The position numbers were made by a program, and so were the translations under genes. DNA of 64,000 bases, taken from an uncultured Alphaproteobacteria bacterium (GTDB lineage: Bacteria > Pseudomonadota > Alphaproteobacteria > Caulobacterales > Caulobacteraceae). Location of the stretch: NCBI GenBank assembly GCA_937920085.1, contig CALETE010000040.1:1-64000 (forward strand), read 5' to 3'. Positions within the stretch are counted from its first letter, which is position 1. Every line of letters starts with the position of its first letter. The notes under the pieces were generated by a model. The model ran no database searches. It had not been told where the DNA came from and saw only the letters and a program-made list of their open reading frames with translations. Positions 41,627 to 51,657 of the stretch are shown here, piece after piece.

Positions 41627-43156
41627 CTATTCATCAAACCGCAAACTGAGCTGTGCAGATGACGCCTTGAAAGGACCTTTGCCCGGGTTTTTGTTTTTGA
41701 TCGGGCGCTTTCGGCTTCCGTGCTTGCGGTAGACGTCTTGTGCTGCAGTCTTATAGCCTTGTTCTTGTCTCAAGGCTGTCAACCGGGCCCTCGCCGCCCG
41801 TGCCGCCATTTGTGGATCAATGATGGCTTCTCGATAGCCGTCAACATCCCCTTCCCGCCAAAGCCAAGGTGTCTGCAGAAAGGCTAAGGGGGTATTCGCC
41901 AGTTCAGGAATCCATTTACGCGTAAATCGCCCGTCAGGGTCCTGATCTTGGCCCTGTTTGACAGGATTGTAGATGCGGGGGGTATTGATGCCCGTTTGGC
42001 CTGATTGCATCTGCACCTGGGGCCAGTGAATCCCCGGCTCATAGTCACTAAACAGGCGCGCCAGCCGTTCGCCGCTCGCATGCCAATCCAAACCTAGATG
42101 GTAGATGGCAAACGACTGGACCATGGCTCTCATCCTGAAATTCAGCCAACCCGTGGCAATGAGGCTGCGCATGCATGCATCGACGAAAGGGATCCCGGTA
42201 TTGCCCGAGGCCCAAAGTTCGAGCGTTTCATCGTTTGGGATCATCTCAGCCCGTGCGAGTTGATGGACGGGATGAAAGGAACGGATTTCAAGCTCCGGTT
42301 CGCTTTCCAGTTTCTGCATGAAATGCCCACGCCAATGCAGCCTCGCGATAAGGCTGTCGACCGCAGTCACCGGGATCATCCGGCGATCTGATGGCATTTC
42401 GACAAGACGACGCCGCGCGGCGTAAAGATGCTGAAGGACCTCTCGGACAGAGACTGCTCCCGTGGTTAATGGCACCGAAAGTCGCGAACAACTCTCAGCA
42501 CCACTGAGCGGACTAGACATGCCACGGCGGTAGTTCGCGCCTCGACCACTCAGAAAACTTTCGATCAAGCCAAAGGCGCACTCGCGCGTTCCCGATTGCG
42601 GCGCGTCGCACCCGTCATCGGTAAGGCCCAGCCTTTCCATTGACGGGAGCGCAAGAACCTTTGCGCCTGTCACACCGACGAGTTGCGAAGGTTCAGGGAC
42701 CACGGGTTCGGCCATAAAACGGCTATGGTGGGACGCCCACTGGTCCCTCGCCCGAGGGCCGCGGATTATTCCTGTCTGACTATATTCAACAAAAGGAATG
42801 CCCTTTGACCGGCAATACGCACGCACTGCGTTATCGCGCTGAAAAGTCCAGAGATTGCCCGTTTCCTCGTGAGCTAGAAGTCTCGAAATGCCGACGGAGG
42901 CGTGAATTTTTTCAAGGACATCAACAGCCTGGCCTACGCGGATGATCAATGGCGCGCCAAGGTGGCTAAGTCGGCGAGACAGTTCCTGAACCGCAGACTC
43001 CTGCACCAACCATTGACGTTTTGAAGTGTCAGGGAGCGCCCAATACTGAGGCTCCACCACATAAAGTGGGAGAACAGGCCCGGCAATGGCAGCCTCCGCC
43101 AAGGGGCGATGGTCGACCGTGCGTAGATCACGTTTGAACCAGACCACCTGGATCAT
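41627..43156 (-). CDS. Photolyase/cryptochrome family protein, atypical FAD site
   Basis: A 509-aa protein with the photolyase antenna domain (MIQVVWFKRDLRTVDHRPLA) and FAD-binding domain (CMRSLIATGWLNFRMRAMV; RIYNPVKQGQDQDPDGRFTR). At the FAD pocket, where common photolyases read NNGxWQW, this protein has IHWPQVQM. The Asn facing FAD N5 and the Trp of the electron-transfer triad are therefore replaced. The Lys/Arg-rich tail (KHGSRKRPIKNKNPGK) may bind nucleic acid. The start overlaps the end of the cryptochrome DASH gene as ATGA. Repair, photoreception or both remain open. Confidence 0.85.
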   Translation of the reverse strand: MIQVVWFKRDLRTVDHRPLAEAAIAGPVLPLYVVEPQYWALPDTSKRQWLVQESAVQELSRRLSHLGAPLIIRVGQAVDVLEKIHASVGISRLLAHEETGNLWTFQRDNAVRAYCRSKGIPFVEYSQTGIIRGPRARDQWASHHSRFMAEPVVPEPSQLVGVTGAKVLALPSMERLGLTDDGCDAPQSGTRECAFGLIESFLSGRGANYRRGMSSPLSGAESCSRLSVPLTTGAVSVREVLQHLYAARRRLVEMPSDRRMIPVTAVDSLIARLHWRGHFMQKLESEPELEIRSFHPVHQLARAEMIPNDETLELWASGNTGIPFVDACMRSLIATGWLNFRMRAMVQSFAIYHLGLDWHASGERLARLFSDYEPGIHWPQVQMQSGQTGINTPRIYNPVKQGQDQDPDGRFTRKWIPELANTPLAFLQTPWLWREGDVDGYREAIIDPQMAARAARARLTALRQEQGYKTAAQDVYRKHGSRKRPIKNKNPGKGPFKASSAQLSLRFDE

Positions 43157-44448
43157 GGAGTTGCCCCGACAATTGGCTCCGACCACAGTCTCCGATAGGC
43201 GCCATCGGGATCATAATCCTGCGCCTGTTTATCAGTGTTGAAGCGCCGATCTGGGCGCGGATCTGCGCCACGTCCCGAAATGTAGAGCCAGTTCCCGTGA
43301 TTGCTGTAGACGTCGTAGTCAATCAGTTGGGATTCAAACCAAGCCGCCCCTGCCCGCCAATCACAGCCAAGGTCGTGAACCAGATAGCTCGCAACGATCT
43401 GGCGCATTCGGTTCGAGAGATACCCTGTTGCAGCAAGTTCGCGCATGCCTGCATCGACAAAAACTTGGCCCGTCTTTGCGGCACACCATCGCTCGAATGC
43501 GTGTGGGTCATGGGAACTCAGCGGGCGATCACTTAGCCCTTTGGCGCGGAACAGTCGCGTGCCGTGCTTCAGGGTCCAAAACCTGAAGAAATCCCGCCAA
43601 AGAAGCTCGAACCATATCCAATAGGTGCTCTCGTTGGCGCCAAACCTCGCCTCGTGACCCTTTAGGTGCTCGAAGACTGTGCGCGCCGATAGAGCGCCCG
43701 TCGCAAGCCACGGCGACAGCTTGGTAGAAAAGGCAGTGCCGCTTAGCTGATTGCGCGTCTTTTTGTACGCCTGAGGTGCTGGGGAGCCGAAATAGCTCGC
43801 AAGATGCGCCAGGCCGCTTGCCTCAGCGCCTTCGAAAATTCCGGAGGCCCTTCGCGGATCTGAGCCACCCTCCAAACTCGGGGTTTGCCATTCTGAAGGT
43901 GGGATCGTTTCATCAATTGGCGGCACCGACATGAAGCGGGGTTTTTGCCGGATCGAAGGTCGTGGTGAAATGCCAGAGAGTTCGACGGCTTTTCGAAAGG
44001 CCGTGAAAACGTCCGGCATCGCGTCAATCGGGAACGGAAGGTCGGCAGGATCCAGCAAGCTGGACTGCCATTTGTCCTTCACGGTGAGGCCCGAGGCTCG
44101 CAATGTCGCGACCTCTAAGAGTTCCTCTGGCGCAGCAATCGCCTCGCAATAGATTGTTGTCGCGTGGAACTGCTCTGCAAGATGGCAGAGACCCTTGTTG
44201 GCATCCCCATCGAGGACGTGAAGCCTCCCCCCGCGGTCTGCAATCGCCTGTCCCAATCCAAAAAGGGCTTGGTTTCGAAACTTCAACCGATGGATCCCCA
44301 ATCGTGGGAAACCCCAAGGTGTCATCGCAACCTCTTGCGGTGACCTGATAAAGACAAACTCCACTGGATCGGAGGCCTCGCAAGCCTCTGAAAGCGCAGG
44401 ATTATCCGTCAGCCGCAGATCATTTCGGAACCAGTAAATTGACGTCAT
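43153..44448 (-). CDS. Cryptochrome DASH
   Basis: A 431-aa Cry-DASH flavoprotein, a family able to repair pyrimidine dimers in single-stranded DNA and to bind the MTHF antenna. The antenna domain starts MTSIYWFRNDLRLTDNPAL. The FAD domain has ESTYWIWFELLWRDFFRF, the SNHGNWLYISGRGADPR segment and the DASH ending FNTDKQAQDYDPDGAYRRLW. ATG at 44448 has GAAGGG upstream; longer in-frame extensions are not supported by family length. It is the first of two photolyase-family genes. Confidence 0.9.
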   Translation of the reverse strand: MTSIYWFRNDLRLTDNPALSEACEASDPVEFVFIRSPQEVAMTPWGFPRLGIHRLKFRNQALFGLGQAIADRGGRLHVLDGDANKGLCHLAEQFHATTIYCEAIAAPEELLEVATLRASGLTVKDKWQSSLLDPADLPFPIDAMPDVFTAFRKAVELSGISPRPSIRQKPRFMSVPPIDETIPPSEWQTPSLEGGSDPRRASGIFEGAEASGLAHLASYFGSPAPQAYKKTRNQLSGTAFSTKLSPWLATGALSARTVFEHLKGHEARFGANESTYWIWFELLWRDFFRFWTLKHGTRLFRAKGLSDRPLSSHDPHAFERWCAAKTGQVFVDAGMRELAATGYLSNRMRQIVASYLVHDLGCDWRAGAAWFESQLIDYDVYSNHGNWLYISGRGADPRPDRRFNTDKQAQDYDPDGAYRRLWSEPIVGATP

Positions 44449-44635
44449 CGCCGACAAACCCTTCGCCAAGGTCACACGCCAATCGTAACAACGGTCCGGC
44501 CCCCGAGAGATCAATGAGTGACCAAGGTCCCGACCCTGTGACCTGGTTTCGCGGCCTAGGACTGTAAATCTATGGCCCACTCATCTGCAAAAGCCACCAC
44601 TGGCGGCACCTGTAGGCAATCGGCCTTATGAGAAA

Positions 44636-44712
<77 letters not shown>

Positions 44713-44730
44713 TTAGGGGCCTTTAGAACC

Positions 44731-45036
44731 CTAGTGGGTCCAAGGTTGTTTGCGCCCAAAGGCAAAGTTGTCCGCATAGGCCTTAATGATCTTCTTGGCC
44801 GGCTTTGGATCAAAGACCTGAAAGGCGATGCCATGACGGTCCGCATAAGCAACGGCCTCGTCCTTGGTCTCGAAACTCAAACGCGTTTGGCCATCCATGT
44901 CGGTGGTCTGAGTCCACCCCATAAGAACGTCCTGGCGTCTGGCGGACTCTGGCGCAAATTCAAGAACCCAGGCCTTGGTCTTGGCCTTACCCGACTGCAT
45001 GGCGGTTTTTGCGGGTTGATAGATTCGCGCGAGCAT
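44731..45036 (-). CDS. Complex I accessory subunit, NDUFS4 family
   Basis: A 101-aa matrix/cytosol-side subunit homologous to mitochondrial NDUFS4 (18 kDa), found in alphaproteobacterial NADH dehydrogenase. Signature parts are [54 protein letters not shown] and the C-terminal [15 protein letters not shown]. It lies alone between two tRNA genes, apart from any nuo operon, as often seen in this class. Confidence 0.92.
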   Translation of the reverse strand: MLARIYQPAKTAMQSGKAKTKAWVLEFAPESARRQDVLMGWTQTTDMDGQTRLSFETKDEAVAYADRHGIAFQVFDPKPAKKIIKAYADNFAFGRKQPWTH

Positions 45037-45068
45037 TTGGTCCCTCGTCCGCTCCTAGCTCGATGACG

Positions 45069-45145
<77 letters not shown>

Positions 45146-45212
45146 AAACCACGGTCAGCGGTTGCGATATAGAGGTTTGACTCATACCGCAATGCATCAG
45201 ACTGCAGATGGG

Positions 45213-45653
45213 CTAAGTCGGGCGCTTTTGCATCAGTTTGAAGACGCCAGACGCCCGCACCACATCGCGTTTGCCCACATAGGCCCGGCCCTCCACAAAC
45301 GCGACATCCCGGGTCGCCCGGGTGACATGGCTCTCGCCAAACACCCATTCCCCGACCCGAGCCATGTGCAGGAAGTCGACGGAGAGGTGAATTGTAACGG
45401 CAATGAGGCGGGTTTCACGGAAAACCGCCGCCGCCAGCAGGCCATCCATGAAGGCGGTCAGCATGCCACCGTGAACCAGCCCCAGGCCATTGGCGTGCCG
45501 ATCTAGCGCAAAGAAGGCCTGCCCTGCCCCGGTGGCCAGACCCTCTTGATAAAAATAGGGCCCGTTGTGACTGGAAAAATGACCCCGGCCCTCCATCGCC
45601 CTAAATCCAGGGGGCGGGACAGGACTCTCAACGTCGTTGTCGGGCGTGCTCAT
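45213..45653 (-). CDS. PaaI/hotdog-fold thioesterase
   Basis: A 146-aa hotdog-fold protein that hydrolyses acyl-CoA thioesters. The hotdog helix [20 protein letters not shown] carries the HGG and downstream Asp characteristic of PaaI-like enzymes; the following strands [17 protein letters not shown] and [19 protein letters not shown] are normal. The ATG at 45653 overlaps the cyclotransferase stop (ATGA), so the genes are co-transcribed. Substrate unknown. Confidence 0.85.
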   Translation of the reverse strand: MSTPDNDVESPVPPPGFRAMEGRGHFSSHNGPYFYQEGLATGAGQAFFALDRHANGLGLVHGGMLTAFMDGLLAAAVFRETRLIAVTIHLSVDFLHMARVGEWVFGESHVTRATRDVAFVEGRAYVGKRDVVRASGVFKLMQKRPT

Positions 45654-46423
45654 CGGTGTGCGCCTTCCAGCGGTGAGAGTGAGATTTGATAAAGATGGGG
45701 CCACATCTTGCCAGTGACGAAGAGCCGATCTTGCACAGGGTCATAGGCAATCCCGTTCAACACAGCGTCTAAATCCCCATGCAGCAGGGTTTCAGGCAAG
45801 CCCGTCAGATCGAGCCAAGCCCGGACCCGCCCTGTGACTGGATCTATCCGGGCAATACGATTGGTCATCCAGACATTGGCGAATATCTCGCCCTTGACCC
45901 ACTCAAGTTCATTCAGCCTCGTGACCGGTCGACCATCCGCCGTGATCTGCAAGCGACGGACAACCTTCAGGGATTTTGGATCGAGGAATTTGAGGGTGGC
46001 GGTCCCATCGCTCATGATCAGTTGCTTGCCGTTCTGCGTCAGGGCCCAGCCCTCGCCGGAATAGTGGAAATTCGACAATCTCTTGAAGGTCTTGCGATCC
46101 CAGACAAAGCCAATCTCGTCCTGCCAGGTCAGACTGTAAAGTCGATCACCCCAGTTCACGACCCCTTCGCCAAACACCTCAGCGGGGGCCTTTGCCGATT
46201 GCAGAACCGCGCCATCGGCAAGTCGCACCCGCCGAATACCGGAGGCCCCTGTCTGCCCGGTGCTCTCAATGATGTCGCCGTCTAGATAGAGCAGCCCTTC
46301 GGTAAAGGCCCCTGTATCGTGGGGGTAGACACGCTGGATTTTGTAGCCCCCAACAGGGACAGCTGCATGTGTTGAGGCGAAGCCTAAGAAGGCCAAGAGC
46401 AAGCCTGCCAACTGTGCGCGCAA
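45650..46423 (-). CDS. Secreted glutaminyl-peptide cyclotransferase (plant/bacterial type)
   Basis: A 257-aa beta-propeller enzyme converting N-terminal Gln to pyroglutamate. It has a signal peptide (RAQLAGLLLAFLGFASTHA) and then repeating blades including YPHDTGAFTEGLLYLDG, SGIRRVRLADG, YSLTWQDEIGFVWD, LNELEWVKGEIFANVW and VLNGIAYDPVQDRLFVTGKMWPHLY, which are the family motifs. The start is a TTG at 46423. The pairing with a thioesterase gene is not functionally explained. Confidence 0.9.
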   Translation of the reverse strand: MRAQLAGLLLAFLGFASTHAAVPVGGYKIQRVYPHDTGAFTEGLLYLDGDIIESTGQTGASGIRRVRLADGAVLQSAKAPAEVFGEGVVNWGDRLYSLTWQDEIGFVWDRKTFKRLSNFHYSGEGWALTQNGKQLIMSDGTATLKFLDPKSLKVVRRLQITADGRPVTRLNELEWVKGEIFANVWMTNRIARIDPVTGRVRAWLDLTGLPETLLHGDLDAVLNGIAYDPVQDRLFVTGKMWPHLYQISLSPLEGAHR

Positions 46424-46483
46424 AGTGAACCCTTCCAGACGAAACGTCAGCCTATGCCTAGCACGGTTCTACAACGGGAGGGA

Positions 46484-47158
<675 letters not shown>

Positions 47159-47264
47159 TCAACGACTGTGTTCCCCTGAAAGGAGAACCGTCAATGGGGG
47201 TTTTGCGTGCGCCAGATCGATTTTCGCTTAAATCGACTGTTACAGGCGACTTTCTGAAGCGCGA

Positions 47265-47339
47265 TGGCAGTCCCTAGGGGAGTCGAACCCCTCTCTCCAG
47301 GTTGAAAACCTGGCGTCCTAACCGATAGACGAAGGGACC
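47265..47339 (-). tRNA. tRNA-Glu(TTC)
   Basis: 75 nt with encoded CCA (47265-47267). It begins GGTCCCT with a G1-U72 wobble, and the discriminator is G. The anticodon loop TTTTCAA in stem CCAGG/CCTGG gives TTC. Confidence 0.96.
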
Positions 47340-47563
47340 GCAGACGCGAGAGCGGGGTCTATATCCGCCTTCCGGGGGGTGTGCAAGTCAGGCGGCGCAT
47401 CCTTTTTACGATCCTGGCGCTGACGACGCCCCCAGAGCCGTCCTGGGATCCGTCGCGCCCTAACAAGCTGTGCATATTCATCCTAGCCGGACAGGTTTTC
47501 GCGAAGACACCGCGCATCAAGGGCAATTTGGCCGCAGGCAGGGCAAAGGTCTGCGGGTATAGC

Positions 47564-49360
47564 TCAGCCAACCCGCCGCGGATCAGCGGCATCTTCAATT
47601 TCTAGCTCAACCCCCTGTCGGCCCTGCCAATCATCGGGTTTAAGCCGCCCGACCAGGTGGAGCACCCCTGACGCCCCCAAGAGGGCACGACCGAGATCGG
47701 TGTCCTCCGCCCGCCAGGCCATGGCCTTCAGCTTTCCACCAGTGTTGTCTGTCAGGGTAACTCTTACATGCCCGCCGCGCAGGACCATGGGCCGCTCGAC
47801 GCGGACATCTGCGAGCGCAAACAGCGGCTCTGGATTGCCTGGGCCAAAGGGCGCCATTTGCTGAAATGAGGCATAAAGGCCTCGATCCGCGCCCCTTGAG
47901 GTGATGAGGGCGTCCACCTCCAGGGCGTCAGTGGCGGTGGCGATTTCACTCTCCTCGGCCACGTGATGGCAGAGGAAATCTCGAAGCTCGGGAATGTTGG
48001 CAGGCTTGACGCTGAGCCCTGCCGCCATGGCGTGCCCGCCGCCAGCCATGAGAAGACCCGCCTCGTAGGCCGCCTGGACCGCCCGTCCAAGATTGACGCC
48101 AGGCTGGGAGCGGCCAGACCCCTTCCCCACGTCCGCAGCGCGATCAATGCCGACGACCACCACAGGCTTACGGTATCGTTCCCGAAGCCGCCCAGCGACA
48201 ATGCCTATCACCCCCGGGTGCCAATCATCCCCTGCGACGAGAATCATGGGGGAATCGCCGAAATTGCTTTCGGTCTCAATACGAGCAACAGCAGCGTCCA
48301 AGACCTCGCGTTCAACATCCTTACGGGAGGCATTCAGGGCGTCTAGCTCGGCGGCCAGATCGGCGGCCTCTATAGGGTCCTCCGTCGACAGAAGCCGTGC
48401 GCCAAGGTCAGCCCGGCCAATGCGCCCACCAGCATTGATCCTGGGCCCCAGAACAAAGCCGGCATGGAAGGTCGTCGCTGGACCCTGAGACTTAGCCACG
48501 TCCAGCAGAGCTTTAAGGCCGATGTTTGCCCAGTTGGACATGACCTTGAGCCCTTGGGTCGTCAGGGCACGATTGAACCCTGTGAGCTCCGTCACATCAC
48601 AAACTGCCCCCATGGCCGCAAGATCCAGCCAGGTGCGAAGGTCAGGCTCTGGCCGGTCTGCAAATAACCCTCGCTGACGTGCCTCTCTATTCAGGGCGGC
48701 GAGTAGAACAAAGGTCACACCGGCTGCCGCCAGATTGCCCTGGCCCGACATGTCTCCTGGGCGGTTTGGATTGACCAGAGCCGAGGCGGGCGGAACCTCG
48801 CCGTCGCGCATAAGATGGTGGTCAATGACAACCACCTCAAGACCGATTTCCACAGCATAGGCGATGGCGTCCTGGGCCGCTGCGCCACAGTCCACCGTGA
48901 TCACCAGTTCCGCGCCCTCGGCCTTGAGACGCCTAAAAGCGGGAGGAGATGGGCCATAGCCCTCAGTAATTCGGTCTGGAACATAGATGGGCAGGGTCTT
49001 GCCCATGGCCCGCATCCAGCGGACCAGCTGGGCGGCGCTGGAGGCGCCATCCACGTCATAGTCTGCGAAGACGACCATGGGCCGGTCGCGGACAACAGCG
49101 TCAACCAGAATCTCCGCTGCCCGATCCATGTCCATAAAGCTGGAAGGATCGGGAAACAGGGCCTTAAGGGTCGGGTTGAGATAGGTCTCCCCTCCGGCCT
49201 CTGTCACGCCACGGGAGGCCAGGGCTCGGGCAAGGGGCTCCGACAGGCCTAGCTTAAGCTGGTGATGGCGCACGACCGCATCATTAGACGGTCTTTGTCG
49301 CCAAAGCCGCCCGGTAAGCGAACGCGTGACTCCGAGATAGCCCGTCGTCTCAACGCTCAT
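47564..49360 (-). CDS. recJ: Single-stranded-DNA-specific exonuclease RecJ
   Basis: A 598-aa 5'-3' ssDNA exonuclease used in recombination and mismatch repair. DHH-superfamily motifs are complete: FADYDVDGASSAA, ITVDCGAAA, VIDHHL, LGPRINAGGRIG, then the DHHA1 motif GGGHAMAAGL and the C-terminal OB domain (HVRVTLTDNTGGKLKAMAW). It is the last gene of alaC-hom-glpX-recJ, 4 bp after glpX. Confidence 0.95.
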   Translation of the reverse strand: MSVETTGYLGVTRSLTGRLWRQRPSNDAVVRHHQLKLGLSEPLARALASRGVTEAGGETYLNPTLKALFPDPSSFMDMDRAAEILVDAVVRDRPMVVFADYDVDGASSAAQLVRWMRAMGKTLPIYVPDRITEGYGPSPPAFRRLKAEGAELVITVDCGAAAQDAIAYAVEIGLEVVVIDHHLMRDGEVPPASALVNPNRPGDMSGQGNLAAAGVTFVLLAALNREARQRGLFADRPEPDLRTWLDLAAMGAVCDVTELTGFNRALTTQGLKVMSNWANIGLKALLDVAKSQGPATTFHAGFVLGPRINAGGRIGRADLGARLLSTEDPIEAADLAAELDALNASRKDVEREVLDAAVARIETESNFGDSPMILVAGDDWHPGVIGIVAGRLRERYRKPVVVVGIDRAADVGKGSGRSQPGVNLGRAVQAAYEAGLLMAGGGHAMAAGLSVKPANIPELRDFLCHHVAEESEIATATDALEVDALITSRGADRGLYASFQQMAPFGPGNPEPLFALADVRVERPMVLRGGHVRVTLTDNTGGKLKAMAWRAEDTDLGRALLGASGVLHLVGRLKPDDWQGRQGVELEIEDAADPRRVG

Positions 49361-49364
49361 AGAT

Positions 49365-50318
49365 TTAGACCGGTCGCTTCATCCGCACTTCGCGCACTGT
49401 CCGGGTGGCCGAATTCATCACCAGGCTGTGGGTGTGAACAAAGCCGCCCTCATAGCGAACACCGTCCAACAGAGCGCCATTTGTAACGCCCGTCGCGGCA
49501 AAGATCGCATCAGCGCGAACAATCTCATGAAGATCATACTTACGGTCGAAATCGGTAATGCCAACGCGCTTGGCACGGGCCTTCTCGTCAGCGTTCCGGA
49601 AGATCAGGCGCCCCTCGAATTGGCCACCAACGCACTTCAGAGCCGCGCAGGCCAGCACGCCTTCGGGCGCGCCCCCCTGCCCCACATAGAGGTCAACCCC
49701 GGTGGTCGGATCAGCGGTGTTCATGACACCAGCCACATCCCCATCAGTGATCAGATAGACCCGGGCACCGACGCTGCGAAGATCGGCAATGATCTCGGCA
49801 TGACGGGGACGGTCCATGACGCAGACGGTAATGGCAGAGGGATCAACCCCTTTGGCAGTCGCCAGGGCGCGAACATTTTCACTGGGCGACTTGTCCAGAT
49901 CAATGATCCCGGCCGGATAGCCGGGGCCGCAGGCGATCTTGTCCATATAGGTGTCGGGGGCATTCAGCAGGGTGCCCTTTGGAGCCCACGCCATGACGGC
50001 CAGGGCGTTGGCCATTGCCTTGGCGGTCAGGGTCGTGCCTTCCAGCGGGTCCAGAGCGATATCGATCTTGCGCGGACCACCCTTGCCGACCTTCTCGCCG
50101 ATGTAGAGCATAGGCGCTTCATCGCGCTCGCCCTCGCCAATCACAATCTCGCCGTCAATCTCAAGGTCATTGAGCGCCGTCCTCATGGCGTCGACAGCGG
50201 CTTGGTCAGCAGCCTTCTCATCCCCATGCCCCACCAAGGCCCACGCGGCGATGGCAGCAATCTCAGTGACGCGGACGGCGTCCAAGACAAGCCCGCGATC
50301 TAGGTTTTCAGAACTCAT
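49365..50318 (-). CDS. glpX: Class II fructose-1,6-bisphosphatase
   Basis: A 317-aa GlpX-type phosphatase giving fructose 6-phosphate for gluconeogenesis. Metal and substrate motifs are GEGERDEAPMLYIGE, DIALDPLEGTTLTAKAM, YPAGIIDLDKSPSENV, LITDGDVAGV and GQGGAPEGVLACAALKCVGG. It lies between hom and recJ, about 50 bp after hom, an arrangement shared by related Caulobacterales. Confidence 0.95.
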   Translation of the reverse strand: MSSENLDRGLVLDAVRVTEIAAIAAWALVGHGDEKAADQAAVDAMRTALNDLEIDGEIVIGEGERDEAPMLYIGEKVGKGGPRKIDIALDPLEGTTLTAKAMANALAVMAWAPKGTLLNAPDTYMDKIACGPGYPAGIIDLDKSPSENVRALATAKGVDPSAITVCVMDRPRHAEIIADLRSVGARVYLITDGDVAGVMNTADPTTGVDLYVGQGGAPEGVLACAALKCVGGQFEGRLIFRNADEKARAKRVGITDFDRKYDLHEIVRADAIFAATGVTNGALLDGVRYEGGFVHTHSLVMNSATRTVREVRMKRPV

Positions 50319-50367
50319 TGGCGCCTCTTTCCGTAGTCCGCTTTCGGACCAACAGGTATTACGGGTT

Positions 50368-51657
50368 TTAGATCCGCGCTATGCGTAGAAGTCGAGGCCT
50401 ATCAAGAACCGACGACAGATTTGCAATGCGCTCTATTGCAGCCATCAACACAGATTCGGCCACAGCGTGGGTAGTCAATACGATCGGAACGCCGTCAGCG
50501 TTTTCGACGGGCTTCTGTAAAAAGCTCTCGATGGACACCCCAGCTTCCGCCAGGGTCTCGGACACAGCGGCGATCACGCCGGGCTCATCCTTCACCATGA
50601 AGCGAAGATAGGCTCTGCCCATGGACTTTGAGGGATCCACTGGGGTGAACGGCTCTAATTCAGAGGCAGGTTTCTGAAAAACGGGCCTGACCGAGCGGGT
50701 CATGACATCGGCAATGTCCGCAGCCACAGCCGCCGCCGTAGGACGCGCGCCGGCACCAGGGCCCTGCACGAAAATCCGACCAATGCGTTTTCCCTCAATG
50801 AAAAGCGCATTCAAGGCCCCACCTGCCTGCGCAATAGGATGGGCCATTGGTGCCAATGATGGGTGAACCCGGACGAGGACGCCGTCCTCCGACCGCTCCG
50901 CCGACGCCACCAGCTTGACCCGATAGCCAAGATCCTTGGCAAGACGGATATCCATGAGATCAATCTGATCTATGCCTTCTACCTCGGTCGCCGGGAAATT
51001 CGGCGCACACCCAAACGCCAAGGCTGCCAAGAGCGTGATCTTGTGGGCCGCATCAAAGCCCCCGACATCGGTTGTGGGGTCTGCCTCGGCATAGCCCAGA
51101 CGTTGGGCATCGGCCAATACGTCGGCAAAGGCCCGTCCGGTCGCCTCCATTTCTGTGAGGATATAGTTGCAGGTGCCATTCAAAATGCCAGCAACGCTTA
51201 GAATATCATCACCGACCATGGCCTCCCGCATGATCTTTACGGCCGGCACACCGCCCATGACGGCGGCCTCAAACAAGAGCGGAACGCCCTTCGCCTCAGC
51301 CAAACGCGCCAGCTCAGCCCCATGGTGGGCCAGCAAAGCCTTGTTTGCGGTGACGACGGGCTTCCCCGCGTGCAAAGCAGCTTCTACCGCGGCCTTTGCC
51401 GGACCCTCCGAGCCGCCAATCAATTCAACGAAGATGTCGTTGTCAGGGGACCGCGCCAAGGCGACGGGGTCGTCGAACCACGGAATATTGGAGATATCGA
51501 AAGGTCTGGGGCGAGCCCGCGTGCGGGCCGAAATACCAGTGACGATCGCCTGACCGCCCGTCGGTGAGAAACCGGGCCTTTCCAAAAGGAATTCCAGGAG
51601 TCCGCCGCCGACGGTTCCCAGTCCGGCTACGCCAATACGCCAGTCGGTCTTGCTCAT
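50368..51657 (-). CDS. hom: Homoserine dehydrogenase with ACT domain
   Basis: A 429-aa NAD(P)-dependent enzyme reducing aspartate semialdehyde to homoserine for threonine and methionine. N-terminal GVAGLGTVGGGLLE nucleotide motif, TANKALLAHHG, GGVPAVKIMREAM and the catalytic-domain ILNGTCNYILTEME are present. Residues about 350-429 form an ACT domain (LRFMVKDEPGVIAAVSETLA) suggesting threonine feedback. The start overlaps the aminotransferase stop as ATGA. Confidence 0.95.
   Translation of the reverse strand: MSKTDWRIGVAGLGTVGGGLLEFLLERPGFSPTGGQAIVTGISARTRARPRPFDISNIPWFDDPVALARSPDNDIFVELIGGSEGPAKAAVEAALHAGKPVVTANKALLAHHGAELARLAEAKGVPLLFEAAVMGGVPAVKIMREAMVGDDILSVAGILNGTCNYILTEMEATGRAFADVLADAQRLGYAEADPTTDVGGFDAAHKITLLAALAFGCAPNFPATEVEGIDQIDLMDIRLAKDLGYRVKLVASAERSEDGVLVRVHPSLAPMAHPIAQAGGALNALFIEGKRIGRIFVQGPGAGARPTAAAVAADIADVMTRSVRPVFQKPASELEPFTPVDPSKSMGRAYLRFMVKDEPGVIAAVSETLAEAGVSIESFLQKPVENADGVPIVLTTHAVAESVLMAAIERIANLSSVLDRPRLLRIARI

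Noticed and set aside
47340..47563. Short open frames on both strands between tRNA-Glu and recJ
   Set aside because: No ribosome site, no domain, and mutually overlapping. I see nothing functional in this gap.
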